DNA of 64,000 nt from Gaeumannomyces sp. JS-464. Its lineage: Eukaryota > Ascomycota > Sordariomycetes > Magnaporthales > Magnaporthaceae. The position numbers and the translations under genes were made by a program. The DNA is taken from positions 1,426,001 to 1,490,000 of the forward strand of contig NGZR01000002.1 in assembly GCA_002197995.1 (NCBI GenBank), given 5' to 3'. Positions 1 through 10,700 of this stretch are shown here, piece by piece (position 1 is the first letter of the stretch; every line of letters begins with the position of its first letter). A model generated the notes under the pieces. The model had not been told where the DNA came from, searched no databases, and saw nothing but the letters and a program-made list of their open reading frames with translations.

Positions 1-1020
1 GCACCTGCCGTTTTCGCCATAATATTTTCCGTAAGCGTGCTGGCCACGCCATGGTGTTGCGGTTGTTTATGGCATTTAAAAGGGCATAAGGGGCTAACTA
101 ACCTCTTCGAATGTGTTTTTTACGAAGAATCGCACTGTAATAACTTCACTTTTTTGGCCAAGCCGGTGGATTTTAACCAGGGCTTGTTTTTCAACGGTAG
201 GGTTCCTGGACATAACGTGTTATCCCACCCGAACTAAGAGTACGATGGGGGTCCCATCCGAGGGGCCGGGAACATTACCAGTAAAGCTCCATTAAAAACG
301 CTTAAAATGCTTCGGTAAGTGTAAGCCTGGGGGATAAGCGGAGTTAGCACTAAAACAAACACTTGCTAACCATTACTTTTGCGTCCAAGGGAAAAGAGGG
401 GGGGGGGGGGGGGGGGGGGGAGAATCGCCAAGGCGTACCCAACCGCGCCGCACGACAGCGTTAAAAAAAGCACCTTTACTCCTGGGTCTTTCCTAAACCG
501 TTTAATAACGGCGTGTCGCTAGCGCTAAGGCACTTTGCCGTCGAACCGCTCGTAGCGGATACCGGCCTCGTCCAGTCCAACCTAAATAAGATCCAAGGTT
601 ATCGTCCAGCTCGAAAAAACAACACTAAGCCCTAAGTTAGTAAACAAAGCAATATAAAAGTGGGCACATTATAGCATTTAGTAACACATTTGTACACACC
701 TTTTTTTGTCGGCGGGTAAGCTGAGTAGCTTCGATATTAGGGCGGTAACCTTGCTCGAAAGCTGACAGCTAGCTAAGGACCGATCCGAACTCCCTAACCC
801 ATAACCTGCCGGACCGAACCCGTCCTCCAAGGTCCCCCAGCCCAAAAACACGGGCGTTATGTCGTGTTCGGGGCTGTGCTTGCAGGTGACAGGTTGGAGC
901 GGCAAATTAAAAAGGCTTGTTAAAGGGGCTGGCGGGCTGGAAACGCAAACTGGCTGGAGACGCAGGCTGTGCAGGCAGACTTAAAGGGCGGCAGGCCGGG
1001 TGGCAAACTTATGCTAAGGC
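1..1020. other. decayed non-coding DNA, no gene recognised
   Basis: No reading frame here resembles a protein I know. All open frames are under 80 codons and end mostly in TAA or TAG. TTA/TAA are common and TCA/TGA scarce, as in the rest of the window. The one distinct feature is a G run, listed separately. Confidence 0.5.
398..420 (+). repeat. 23-base homopolymer G run
   Basis: Twenty-three consecutive G residues on the + strand. Runs of this length can form quadruplex structures and are prone to length errors in sequencing, so the exact length is uncertain. Confidence 0.9.
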
Positions 1021-1026
1021 TAATAT

Positions 1027-1180
1027 CCCCCCGGGGGCGGGCTGCTAGGAGGCGTAATTCCTGGTGGCGCCCCGCCCCCAGGGGGAAAAAAGAAGTTGAA
1101 AAGAGGGTAAAGGCTTAAATTAAGGTCCTCCCGGGGGCGGGTTTTTATTCGGGTCGCCGTTGGGCCCCGCCCCCAAGAGG
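1027..1180 (+). repeat. tandem pair of GC-rich hairpins
   Basis: Two similar stem-loops lie about 100 bases apart, near 1027-1085 and 1126-1180. Each has a left arm containing CCGGGGGCGGG and a right arm containing CCCCGCCCCC, separated by about 25-30 bases. Each is followed by an A-rich stretch and the shared word AGAAGTTG. The common arms and common right flank indicate a duplicated unit. The loops differ, so the arms are better conserved than the interior. Function is unknown. Confidence 0.7.
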
Positions 1181-1189
1181 AAAAAAAAG

Positions 1190-4100
1190 AAGTTGTGTTA
1201 TGGAAAAGAGAAAGTTGTTAAAAAAGATATTAAATAAGCATACTTAATAAAATGTAAAGGTGCCCGATAATGGGAGAAAGTTCAAATTTGGAAATAATGG
1301 ACGGGGGAGTGGGTGGGTTTAAATATGCCAACAGGACAGCTAAAGGGCTAGAAAGAGCACTCCAGGCGGGGGACGGCCACGTTAGCAACCACCCGCAGGC
1401 AATAATAAAGCGCCGAGAACTAAAAGCAGCAAAGGAAAGGATTTGGAAGCAAAATGAGGAGCGGAAATAAGCAAAGGAACAGGCATAACGGATAGCACCG
1501 GTTCCTGTTTAAACCTAAACACCTCCCGCGACAGCAGGCACGCAACAGCGCTTCCGTGTGGGTCGGTACCCCGAAGGTACTGGCTTGCGCCAAAAAAAGT
1601 GGAAAAGTACATCTTGTGGCTTAAGTAACCTTTACCTGGCGCTTTAAAAGCGTGGGCGCTGGGGCGAGAAAGCCTCCTACCCGATCTGGAGCAGCACACG
1701 CCATAACGGTGGCCACGGAGCAAATCTCCCGAAAGAAGGCCGCGGTAAATGGACAGGGACGGCCGAGAAATGCTTAATAACGAGTTTTGCTTCCTGTGCT
1801 TTGCATAAACCTTCCTTTGCCCACATTTGTAGGGCCGATAAACGCACGCCTTAATCGCGGGCAGCCACCCGTGCTTTAAAGCACAGTCCATGGCCCGTTA
1901 AACCACTCCGGAAACAGCGGCACCTCGGCTGCCTAACACCCAAAGGAAAAACGCATGGTTTTAAAATGCAACCACTTCCCGCCTTTTATATTAACGCCTG
2001 CGTAACCATCTTAAATAAGGGTGGATTTTCCCACGGCTATGTAATAGTAAGGCATGGGCTTTGGGCAAAAAGGCATAAAGGTTACATTTATAACATGTAA
2101 TCCGAAAAACTTATAAGCACGGGCTGCATTTCACCGTGGCCAGGCACCGGCATTTACATGCTTGTGGCACTTCGCGACTTTTATTTAATATCGCATTTGG
2201 ATCCTAAGCGGCGAGGCCTGGAAAAACTTGGCTTACAGCCAACCCGCTAAGGCAGGAAAGCATAATACCTTCCCAATGTAAACTTAACCAAAAGGGACAG
2301 GAGGAAGATAAATAACGACGGGGTTAATCCGGGCAAACAGATTAAACGCAAGCTTCGAGGCCAAACCCGGCCAGCTATTCCACCCCACTTACCAGTTAAA
2401 GCAGGTACCTCGGGAGAACTTTGGAAAAGGCATCGCCATTTTAAAAGGGTAAAGAATTACTGCTGCCCTCACCCCAGGTATTTTCATGCCATTAGATACC
2501 TAAGTACGTAAGTAGCTAGTTGTATTTGTTTACGCCGGTATTTCTGGAAACCATGCTACGAATTAATCCCATCGCTTTTTACGGAGCCGAGCCGTTTTCG
2601 GGTGCGGCTTTTGCCAAAATGTGGGAGGTAATTAAACGTCCGATTTTTACAAACATTTTAAAAAGCAGGTAAAGCTGGTAAAGGCTAAAAGGCCGTAGCG
2701 GCAGGTAGCAAATATTTTCATGGCTTTAAAATATGGCACGGGGCAAAGGTTTCGCTTTTTAATTCCGCCGATAGTGCCAAAAGCACGCTTATGGCAAAGA
2801 TTACTAGAAATATACCAAAAGCACATGTCGCGAATAACCACTTGCGGTGGTTTATCGGCTGCTTTGGTAGTTTATTTCCGAGGGGTAAAACATGCCATTT
2901 AAAGGCATCGTAATCTTTTATTTTTATAATACACGGAGTTTCGCCCCGGCGTTTTAGAGCTTGTGTGCCTCGATTGGCTTCCGGAATAAATCCCTATTGC
3001 TTACAGCTATCGGCATTTAGCCCTAAAGCCCTGTAATAGCAGCAGCCTGAGCGAGGTGCGTTTTACCGCGAGCTTTTACGTTCGGGGCCTTGGCGAAACC
3101 GCCGATGTACTTGGGAAGCCGGACCGCCAGGCGTCCAAATGTCCCAACACCAGGCTGGGCTGGAATAGTAAATAACGCTCCAATAGGCATGCCCGCCGGA
3201 ATACTGGCGATATTTCCGCGATTTTTACAAACCTTAATAACTATGGCAAAACGCCGGCTGGGAACTGGAAACTAAATGATGGAACTAACTTTATCTAAAG
3301 CCTTAAAGCCCACCTCCCACACCGCAGTTGGATGGCTTTCCAGCAAAGCGGCCTGCTCGAAGCCGGAAAAGCCTGGATATGACAGCAAAGCAGCCGTGTT
3401 AACGTTAATCGTTTAACCCTTCGGGGGTAACCCTCCCTGTTTTTAATCCCCTTGGTTAGGCGTAAGGCCCCTTTCGGGCAACACCATTTAGCGGCCGCCA
3501 AGCCAGGCAGATTGCCACAACTTAACCGTCCAAATAAGCAGTTAAAGGAAAAGCACAAGCAGCTAAATCCAGGCTCCTAAATATCCCAAAGGTGGCTCCC
3601 GAGGAAGCGGCATTTGCGATACTCGCGAAAACCGCTTAAAGCCCGGAGCCCACTTTTTTACGCCTCGTTGGCCTTAAACCATTTGCTAAAGGCCTAAGCT
3701 TTTGTACTGCCCTTATCGAGCTTTTTAAGGGCTCGGTCTTTTCGTACGTTTTAACCGGTTTGGTTTTATCGGCACCCTGCCCTAAAATCGAGGCTTCGGA
3801 ATTTTAGCGGGAAATGCTAGCAAATAGGAGGGCAGCGTACGCATACATTCCTGCTCGCGCTTAACGTGTAGGATTGGAAAAGATAGCAATTTCGGCTATA
3901 ATCGTCGTGCTAATGCTTTTGTGAACGGTTGGCACTAGGCTTTCGGCTTCCGGCTTCCACTTTTAACTGGGTTAGCGACTGTCGTGTTTTTTCATAAAAG
4001 GGTGGGGGTGGTGGTTTGGTGGAAATGACGGCGGTGAAGCAATGAAGCGGGCGGATAAAAAAGGAATTCCATGTCCGCATCGTGTTTGGGCTTGGCGTGG

Positions 4101-6030
4101 CTGCTTAAAAGCGCGCCGCTATCTCACCTATTTGGTCCCGGGCGGTCGGGAGGGACGAGCGCAAAAGATTCGGTCGTGTCGAGGCAAAAAAAAGTAGGAG
4201 CTCGACGCCGCAAAAAATGGACAACGCCGCGTTAACAGGTTCGCACCCTCGCCGGGCTGGTAAGCCGGGTTGAAAGGGAGCTTTTACCGAGGGGAAAAAA
4301 GCTGATTTTGGGCGGAAGAAACAGCCGAGGGCGCTTTGCCCTTAAGGCCGTGAGGTTGGTAGAGAACTCGGGTCGGGATTTGGCAAACGAAAAACCCATG
4401 CCGTTAGCAATAAGACCTGGAGAGATGGCAGCTTTATCGACTTTCGACGGCTGGGTTTTAAGCCGCAAGCGGATAATGGGAAAGTTGGACGAAGGGCATG
4501 CCTAGGGAGGTCGAGGCACGGCATTAATTAAAACGAATTTAAAAAGCATCCTTTGGGCTGCTTGGCTAACGTGCGTGCCTTCCCTGGACGCTTTCCCATG
4601 GGGTGGCATGGCTGGCATTAAGTCGACAAATGCCCGGGCCCACTAAACATTAGCGAAACCCTGGACACAGCCCTAATATATGCAAGATTATGCCCGGGCA
4701 GCCACCAGGCGTGCAGGTAAAGGGAACGCTAAATTGGCGTAAATTAGCAATAGGCAACACATTTAGCCCGCATTTTAAACAGCTGTGGTGTAAAAACGCT
4801 TTACGCAAATTCCCCTAAAGTGTTAGGTTTAAAGTAGCAGGCGGGGAGCATAACGACAGCATGGGTGGCTTAACCTGGCCCGCTTAGTGGCCCTCCCCAT
4901 TTCCTCCGGCGGTGTGGCGGCGTCGGCGGGCTACCGTGGTTAACGCGAACGCGACATTTTCGGGATCGTCCCCGGTTAGGGCTTTCGACCACTTTGGCTG
5001 CGGCAGTCGTTCGTTATAATAAAACTGATACAAGGTAGGTAGGGTACCGCGTTAGTATTTAAGCCAAGTTAAGGCATTGGTTAACTTACCCAGTTTTACC
5101 GCTATTTCCTCGTCGTTTTCATTTAAACTCGGAAAGCAATGCCGCCCTCGCTAGCAAACAAAACTCCACATTAAATGGATGCAGGCAACTTTAAATATTT
5201 TGCTAAGCTCAAGGTTTTCGAAGCTTCGCCATTCGTAAAAAGTATCGTCGGCTTTAAGCGCGTAGGAGAGAAATGGGGTGGTCGTGTTCATTTTGTGTCG
5301 TTAAGTTCCGACGCCTTGGGGCGGAGAAGAACCAGGGAAAAGAAAAAAAAAAAAAAGCGCGACAAATAAATATCCGAGTGCAGCGCCCCATAATGGTACC
5401 ATTGAATATATACGGTCGCAATCCCCATTACGGCTTTGGGAGTTCCCAAAATCCCGGCGATAAGTGCTTGTTAACCCTGGGCCAGGACGTTAAATGCGCC
5501 CGGAATGGAAAAACGGAGGAACCCCGAAAACATTTTAAGTCGGTATAATTTTCGCACCGGGGTCGTCGGCGACCCGTGCAAAAGCCGGCGAGTGGGGATT
5601 AGGTGCTACCCATAGCCACTTAAGGTTGCTATCGGGCCAGCCATAAAGCATGCTTAACGGAGCTAAAGGACATCATTAATTGGGCAAAGATGTGGCGGCC
5701 TGGGAAAAACCTCGCACAATCCCGGGCGGGACCGAATAAAGCCAATCCTTAGCTTATCGCCGCTGGGTTATTACTTGCTCGCTTGTGCTATGCTATCGCA
5801 ATTTAAAAAGAAATGGTATGTATGGCAAGACGAGGACCAGTTATAAATAACGCGACTCCTACACCGTTTAAAAAGAAGTCGTGGGCTTTCCCTAACGATC
5901 GATTAAAGGGAATTCGCGCTTCGAACCAAAATTAAACTAACAAAACAACCGCAGTAAAACAGTACGTTAGCGATGCCATATATCGACCAGGCGCAGCTGG
6001 CGGCCTTCGGCGGCTCGGCTGGCGAGCGGC
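1190..6030. other. long stretch without a recognised gene
   Basis: Several frames of 60-170 codons occur, the longest being a minus-strand frame at 1382-1891. None shows a domain, signal peptide or composition that I can tie to a protein family, and the frames on the two strands overlap each other. The sequence is rich in TTAA and poor in TGA/TCA, consistent with heavily mutated repeat-derived DNA. A short + frame at 1270-1470 encodes a lysine- and glutamate-rich C-terminus but has no other support. An A14 run lies at 5343-5356. Confidence 0.45.
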
Positions 6031-6039
6031 TGGTTTAGT

Positions 6040-7855
6040 TACCTAACCTAACAACTCTTTTAGTCGTGGGAGTAAGTACAAACCTAACAGTTCCACACGG
6101 CACCGCACCCGAAGTCCCGCGCGCTCGATTAACAGCCATTTTGTGTTATCTCCCAGCTTGTTATGTACTGGGTGGGGGTCGTTATTTACCGCTTTTGCTT
6201 CCATCCCCTTGCTAAGTTCCAAGGCCGACATTGTACGCGGCTTAGGGAATGCTTTACTTGTATTTAAACATGGTGCAAGGCACTTTCGGGCTGCGCGCGA
6301 AGGAGCTGCACCGCAAATACGGGCCGGTGGTGCGCGTGGCCCCAAATCGCCTAATAGCGGATAAAGCCGTGGCATGGCAGGACGTTTTTATGCACAAGCC
6401 GGGTAAAGGCATTTTCGAATTCGGAAAGGAGGTTTCCTTCTTCGGTTCGGAGGCGGAGAAGAGCCTCGTCGCCGCGCCGAGCCGCGAGGCCACCGCCGCC
6501 AGCGCCGCCAGCTCGCCCACGGCTTTAGCGAGGCTGCCATGTACGAACGGGAGCCCATAATTAGCTTTTACATCGACTTATTTATCCAGCGCCTTTCGGA
6601 AAACGCCGCCGGCGGGAGCAAGCTAATAAACATGCTGCGGTGGCTTAACTACCTAACCTTCGATATAATCGGCGATTTGGCGCTGGGCGAGTCGTTTGGC
6701 AGTTTGCAGTCGAGCGACTACCACCCGTGGGTTAACAATATCTTTAAAGGAATTAAAGGCATAAATATGGCTCGCTTTTTTTTAACAAGCGGACCCCTGC
6801 TTACCCCGCTAGCGCTCCTCGATTTGGGCGGTAAGTTAAGGGCGAACGCGGATAACCGCAAATACGCCTACGAAAAGGCCCTCGCTCGCATGGACCTGGG
6901 CCTCGAGCCCGTAACGCGGAGCAACGCAGCCGGCGTTAAGGGCAAGCCCAAAATGCAAGTCCGCCGCGACTTTATCACGTACATGATGCGAAAAACCAAG
7001 GACGGCGAAGACGGCCTTACGCGCGACGAGATCCGCATTAACGCCAACACCCTTATCGGGGCCGGGAGCGAAACCACGGGCACGAACCTGTCCACGCTGT
7101 TTTTCGAGCTCGCTAGGCCCCGCAATCGCCGTTACCGGAACGCCGTCGCCGCCGAAGTGCGCAGTTTGTTACAGCGCGAGGCCGACGTAACTTTGCGCTT
7201 TTTTAAAACAACCACCTGCCTTTACTGCATGCATGCATCGAGGAGTTCCTCCGGGTCCACCCCCCTGCGGCAAAAACGCCGCCGCGAATCTCGCCCGGCG
7301 GATTTGTCGGTGGGAAATATGTTGCTTTTAAAGTACGTACCTTTTCTTCTCCTGGCTAATATTCCTTTACCTTATCATTTATCCCTAGCTCCAAGTCCGA
7401 CCGCGCTTTTTAAAGGTTCTTTTCCCGCATTTGGTCGTTTCCCTCCCAATGATTTGGGGATCCGCAAAAGCTAACGCGACGGTTAAAGGCGCTCGCTAAA
7501 CTTTTATAACCGTTTACCAAAACGCCACGTACTAAAACCCCGATAATTTCCTCGAGCCCGAAAAGTGGCAGCCGGAGCGCTCCCTCCCCAAAAGCTACCT
7601 AATGTATAACCCCCGCTTTAAGGCGCACGATAACTTGGCGGTTTTTAAGCCATTTAGCGCGGAACCCCGCGATTGCATCGGCAAAAACCTGGCCTACGCC
7701 GAAATGCGCCTGGTCGCGGCCCGGGTCCTGCTACGCTTCGACATTAAGCTCCACGAGAGCACGAGCGACAGCTAGCTCGACGATTAGCACATCTTTATCG
7801 TGTGGGAAAAGGCCCCGCTAATGCTAAGGCTTAAGGAGCGAACGGACTTGGAAGC
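6040..7855 (+). pseudogene. cytochrome P450 relic (CYP65-like)
   Basis: This encodes a microsomal haem monooxygenase relic in the range of isotrichodermin C-15-hydroxylase-like fungal P450s. Visible in order are a KYGPVVRVAPNR segment near 6316, an I-helix AGSETTGT motif near 7060, a K-helix EEFLRVHPP near 7230, a PERF-like EKWQPERS near 7560, and the haem loop FSAEPRDCIGKNLAYAEMR near 7653. The haem cysteine remains, but the conserved glycine before PRDC is glutamate. A frameshift lies near 6480-6495, another between 7180 and 7215, and a GTACGT intron donor sits at 7333. The C-terminal tail has TAG where Trp and Gln are expected, both explained by G-to-A or C-to-T changes. The N-terminus cannot be placed. 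The P450 family is certain; the subfamily is a guess. Confidence 0.85.
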
Positions 7856-8530
7856 GGCGCCCCTGTCGGAATTGGGGCATTAGGCGGAGTAAACCCCCCC
7901 CCCCCCCCGGGCCGTGTTTCCGCCGCGGGATCGTTTATTGGGTGCAAACATAAACGGGGAAGGCAAAGAGATAAAAGTTGGAGGTGTGGCTTTAATGTCG
8001 GGGTTTTCTTTCGTTTCCTCCCTTTGGTTGGGCAGTAATTAGTCCGCATTATATACGAGGCAAAAGCTTTCGTACTTTAGCTGCTTCCATTTGTTTAGTT
8101 TTACTTTTATTTCCGCTTTAGGAATAAAATAGTTAGGTGCCAGTAACAGGGAATTGCTACCACTAATACTTTACATAAACTTGTATCCAAAGCGGCGGAT
8201 ATGCCATTCCTTTGGTAACGCATCCACGGCGAGTAGCTGTGCTTGTTAGTGCTGCCGCGGGGGGGGTGTTAGGTGGTGTTAGTAATATCGGGGCTGGGTT
8301 TGTATTAAGGAGCAAGCAGTCGAATCGGTGTGCCGGTAAGGTGCTAAGGCAGCTAACTCCCCCTAACGCAAAAACCTATCTTAGTAAGACAGGTTTACCT
8401 TAGCAAAGCATCATTAATCCTTGTTTTCCAAAAAACAGGTATAAATAAACACGGCTATCACATAGTTTAGCTAAAATACGAAAAACTTTTCCCGTTTTCG
8501 GCACGCCTATAAAACAGCACCAACGCCGCC
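7856..8530. other. intergenic; C15 run, no gene seen
   Basis: A run of 15 C residues lies at 7894-7908, just downstream of the P450 relic. Otherwise only short frames without recognisable content are present. Confidence 0.5.
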
Positions 8531-8532
8531 GG

Positions 8533-9545
8533 TCACCTTACACACCGCCCCGGCGGACTTTTAATAAGGTTAACCCGGCTGTAGAAAGCACATCCAAAGT
8601 GCTCGTTAAATCCGGGAATCACCTTACGAGCATCCCGGTCCGCTTTTTTTCCTGCTGCACCGAAACGGGACTTCGCCACCTCGGCATCGTGCTCCTTTTT
8701 AAACCTATATAAGGGAGTGTTCATGTTACTTATGTGATCGCGGCATATCCCCCAGTATGGCGGCTAATAAAGTGGCGAGGTTTCCAAAACCCAGGTCCGC
8801 CATTTCTCGTAATCGAGCTTCCACGGCTTTTTTTCGTTAAGCAGCCCGGGGAACCATTTACCGCCGAACTGTTCGATGTTTAAATCGCCGAACCAACTTC
8901 GCTAAATGGGTAACATTAGCTTTTCGGGCAAAGGCTCCTCCGCTTTAAAACCATAGCGTGCCCTTTCGATACGATAAACGTGGCTGCGGTTAAAGTTAAT
9001 AAATACGACGCGCGGGTCCGTTATGTCGTTGCCGGTGGTACCCGCCCGTTCCAAGTCGCAAATAATAATATTACGCGGAGCCAGGTTATTATAATAAACG
9101 TTAAAAAAGTCCGCGACCGTATCGGCGTGTAGGATCCTAACCAGCACGAACAAGCGCTGGGGTACTATTAAGCGCTCGGGGTTTTCCTCGTTTATGGTTA
9201 AAAAACAGGTGCCTTTTATATGCTTTAGTAAAAGCAAAGTTACAATTTAAACGGCCGGGTCCTTATTGGTCGTAATCCTTAAACTCGTGGTTTACGATCC
9301 ATAATAGCGAGGAATAATTCCGCCTTTTAAATGCTCGCTAATTTCCTCGTAAGCGGCGGCCTTAATAAAGTATTTATGGTCTAACAGCGAGCGCTTTTTG
9401 GTATTATGGGGATAACTGGCCATGTAGTGGTAACTGTTAAATGCGTATAGGGGGTCGTAAATTTTAACGACAGAAATATCGCGGTTGCTCCCTTTTTTGC
9501 AAATAACCACCTGGCTGCGACGTCCCAGCCCTACTTGCAGCTTTT
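8533..9545 (-). pseudogene. protein-kinase-like relic
   Basis: One minus-strand frame, interrupted by a handful of stops, runs from about 9545 down to 8533. It reads as a fungal kinase-like protein. A catalytic-loop segment YYNNLAPRNIIICD near 9085 is followed about 20 residues later by VVFINFNRSHVYR. In intact members of this family these positions read HxDLAPRN and xDFN (established pattern), so the catalytic His, the catalytic Asp and the metal-binding Asp have all been replaced. His-to-Tyr and Asp-to-Asn are the changes expected from C-to-T at CA and from TGA to TAA. A WxxDYxKWRTWVL segment near 8800 follows. The N-terminus abuts the VeA relic head-to-head. It could not have been an active kinase. 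Confidence 0.75.
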
Positions 9546-9599
9546 TAGTAACGGTAAGTGTGTCGGCCTCGTTTTACCACTTCCCTGCCCGGAGGTTAT

Positions 9600-10700
9600 G
9601 TTCGGGCAGGGCCGACCGGCATGCCTGTTTCGGGCATGGCATACCTCCACCGCCCGCAGGAGGCCGGCTACTTCCTGTTCCCCAACTTGTCGGTGCGCTA
9701 CGAGGGCCGCTACCGCCTCGCGTTTAACCTGTACGAGGAGACCAAGGAGGATAGGGATAAGGACCCGGAAACGGGCGAGCCGCAAATGGCCTCGTTCGAT
9801 TGGAGGATGGAGGTCAAGTCGGCCGACTTCACGGCCTACAGCGCCAAGAAGTTCCCCGGCTTAACGTTGAGCACGACCTTTAGCAGGACCATGGCGGAGC
9901 AGGGAACCCGCGTTAGGATACGGCGCGAAATGCGCATAAGACGCCAGGAGCCTAACAAGTCCAGCGGCGACTACGACAACGGCGACGACTCGAGGCGCGA
10001 GCGCTCGCAAACGCCCGAGTCGGAACAAAAGGCTTACAGGTCCCGGTCGATAAGCGGCAGCACGGATCGCGGCCCGCTTTCGGTAAACTCGCAGCGCAGG
10101 CCGTCCAACGCCGATTTCAGGCCACCGCCCCCGCCTCCCCCGCCGCCGGGATTCCCGTTTACACAGGTTCCGCCGGCGAGCCACCTTACGTACGGTGGCG
10201 CCGCCGCTTACGGGGCTCCCCACCCGCATTACTTAAGCAGCAGCGGCCACGCCTCGCCCGTGCCGCCTTCGCCCTTGTACCCGCAGCATATGCACTCCGC
10301 TTACGCCCCGTCGCAACCACAGCCGCAGCCGCAGCCGCCAACCCGTCGTCGTACCACGATCGCTGCCTTTCGGAGCACCAGGTCCAACAGCAGCGCATGT
10401 ACCCGAACCCGTCGCCCCAGCGCGAGAACTTTCCCACCGACTCCCGCCGCTTATCCTTTACCAACCACATTGGCCGCCCGATAACGCCGCAATCCGCGAA
10501 CGACCTCCGAGGCTCGGCCGACTACAAGGCCATAGCGCCTGCCACCTCGCCGTCCGTGCAGCTCCCCGGCATTAGCTTATTTGTGGAGCGGCCTGCAGGA
10601 AGCCAAACGCAAACCCCGGCTTAAACGCCGGCAGCAGTGCCGCTACCGCCTCCGCCGCACCCTTATAAACAGCCGCCGATTATAATCCCACAGCGGCTCC
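9600..10700 (+). pseudogene. veA: velvet regulator VeA relic, 5'-truncated
   Basis: VeA is a nuclear velvet-domain protein that joins VelB and LaeA to control development and secondary metabolism. The C-terminal half of the velvet domain is clear: TGMPVSGMAYLHRPQEAGYF, then LSVRYEGRYRLAFNLYEETK, FTAYSAKKFPGL and AEQGTRVRIRREMRIRR (9618-9950). A Pro/Gln-rich tail follows, with SVQLPGISLF near 10555. The first half of the velvet domain is missing: sequence upstream of about 9600 belongs to the minus-strand kinase-like relic. A frameshift lies in a CAGCCG repeat near 10320-10340; beyond it the tail resumes in another frame to a TAA at 10622. That TAA fits GCT-CAA mutated to GCT-TAA, so the original tail probably continued to about 10700. 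This must be an extra, dead copy. Confidence 0.85.

Noticed and set aside
1382..1891. A 169-codon minus-strand open frame
   Set aside because: Length alone; no domain, codon pattern or homologue recognised, and scarcity of TGA lengthens chance frames in this sequence.
9553..9613. A VeA intron (GTAAGT at 9555, CAG at 9611-9613) joining to an upstream exon
   Set aside because: The would-be upstream exon reads in the opposite strand as a continuous extension of the kinase-like relic, and it does not resemble the N-terminal velvet domain.
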